Shown here: one piece after another, positions 62,988-64,000 of the stretch
How the letters are laid out: the number at the start of each line of letters is the position of its first letter
How positions within the stretch are numbered: position 1 is the stretch's first letter
Source of the DNA: Oscillospiraceae bacterium
GTDB lineage: Bacteria > Bacillota > Clostridia > Oscillospirales > Oscillospiraceae
NCBI GenBank assembly: GCA_015067565.1
Contig: SVMF01000013.1
Span: 16,055 to 80,054, forward strand
Direction of reading: 5' to 3'
Length of the DNA: 64,000 nucleotides
Made by a program: the position numbers and the translations under genes
Notes under the pieces: model-generated
What the model was told of the DNA's origin: nothing
The model's input: the letters and a program-made list of their open reading frames with translations, nothing else
The model's database searches: none

Positions 62988-64000
62988 ATGACAGAAGAAA
63001 ACTATCAATACCGAACCGGACAAGCTATGCTGCGTAATCAGTTTCAGGGTGATGGGATTTTTCAGATCCCTATCATCCCAAAGGCAAGCTTTACGGAAAG
63101 TGATTTTGCAAACCTACTTTTGATTGGCTTTGACCGTGCAAGGGAGGATGATGACAAGAATTGCGACCGTATGGTGCATTTCTTTCTGTACGATTACAAA
63201 TTTGAACGAGTTTGGAAGGATCCTGAGCAGGACATAAAACGACTTCAAAACTATCGCGCTGTGTTATCTCCTGACTTCAGTATGTATTTGGAGATGAATC
63301 CGACGATGCAGCTTTATAACACTTTCCGCAATCGATGGTGCGGAGCTTTTTGGGCAGATCAAGGTTTGCGTGTAATTCCGACTGTAAGCTGGGGAGCGGA
63401 AAACACTTTTGACTTTTGCTTTCTTGGAATACCGAAAGGCAGCACGGTAGCGGTGTCTACCTATATGGTTTCGGAACATGATAATCGGTGTGATCAAAAG
63501 GAGTTTTTTCTAAAGGGTTATCGGGAAATGCTGCGCAGGATCGAACCGGAGAGAATCATTTGCTACAACACACCGTTTCCTGAGATGGAAGGCAACATCG
63601 TTTATGTGGATTACGAGCTATCATCTTGGAAATATCAAAAAGATTTGGAACTGTCACCCTACGCAAAATATATTGTTGGGGAGTTGCCTTTGCCCGAAAA
63701 TAGTGGTATTATTATCAAAAGAGGATATATTATGCCAACTGCAAAAGGCATGGGCAGCGCCTACGGCGGACAATGGAAACCAAATTCCAACAAGCCGAAT
63801 GATATGATTTTTATTGGACCACCTAACACCATACAGCGAATCTTTATTCCTACGGGCAAAGGTGGATACTGGACACAGGTGAAATATGGCGATGATGGTT
63901 GGGCTACTGCAATTCGTCATGAAACTGACCACGGATACGGGAATGCACACTCGAACCCACATGACCATTATCCTATGGCATACGATCCACATACCCATGC
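62988..64000 (+). CDS. DUF4417-like protein with His-rich C-terminal extension, partial (runs off window end)
   Basis: MTEENYQYRTGQAMLRNQFQGDGIFQIPIIPKASF...WCGAFWADQGLRVIPTVSWGAENTFDFCFLGIPKGSTVAVST; extension IRHETDHGYGNAHSNPHDHYPMAYDPHTHA; open to the window end. Confidence 0.7.
   Translation, partial: MTEENYQYRTGQAMLRNQFQGDGIFQIPIIPKASFTESDFANLLLIGFDRAREDDDKNCDRMVHFFLYDYKFERVWKDPEQDIKRLQNYRAVLSPDFSMYLEMNPTMQLYNTFRNRWCGAFWADQGLRVIPTVSWGAENTFDFCFLGIPKGSTVAVSTYMVSEHDNRCDQKEFFLKGYREMLRRIEPERIICYNTPFPEMEGNIVYVDYELSSWKYQKDLELSPYAKYIVGELPLPENSGIIIKRGYIMPTAKGMGSAYGGQWKPNSNKPNDMIFIGPPNTIQRIFIPTGKGGYWTQVKYGDDGWATAIRHETDHGYGNAHSNPHDHYPMAYDPHTH

Overview
Window from a low-to-mid GC Firmicutes genome, probably a gut Clostridia/Oscillospiraceae-like organism (inferred from gene content only). 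Backbone genes flank a ~22.9 kb prophage-like element (about 3169-26116). It is integrated into a sirtuin (Sir2/CobB-type) gene of a trmD-sirtuin-trmO locus by a large serine recombinase at its right end. The integration leaves a 30-codon stub at the left junction and a chimeric sirtuin ORF with a duplicated NAD-binding motif at the right junction. The prophage appears deleted: a portal-like N-terminus is fused in frame to the C-terminus of a giant phage polyvalent/internal protein, and no capsid gene is visible. It keeps terminase, baseplate/fibre genes, lysis genes, a replication/recombination module, a divergent genetic switch, and accessory genes including a candidate Acb2/Tad1-type nucleotide sponge, an Hfq-like protein and a stand-alone Spo0A C-terminal domain. 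The most novel-looking signal outside the prophage is a pair of 255-bp repeats (34074-34328 and 43932-44186, opposite orientations). Each sits inside a different intrinsic-terminator hairpin and is flanked by a 24- or 27-bp direct duplication of that hairpin, consistent with a terminator-targeting MITE-like element. Backbone genes include an ATP-grasp/PHP/polysaccharide-deacetylase operon, an arylpyruvate ferredoxin oxidoreductase (iorAB)/CoA-ligase/ACT/aminotransferase operon, paired CobW GTPases, a probable cobalamin riboswitch with an ECF transporter, a T-box leader with a TrpB2-like gene, and a tRNA-Leu(CAG). All family assignments come from reading the sequence by eye; no database search was run.
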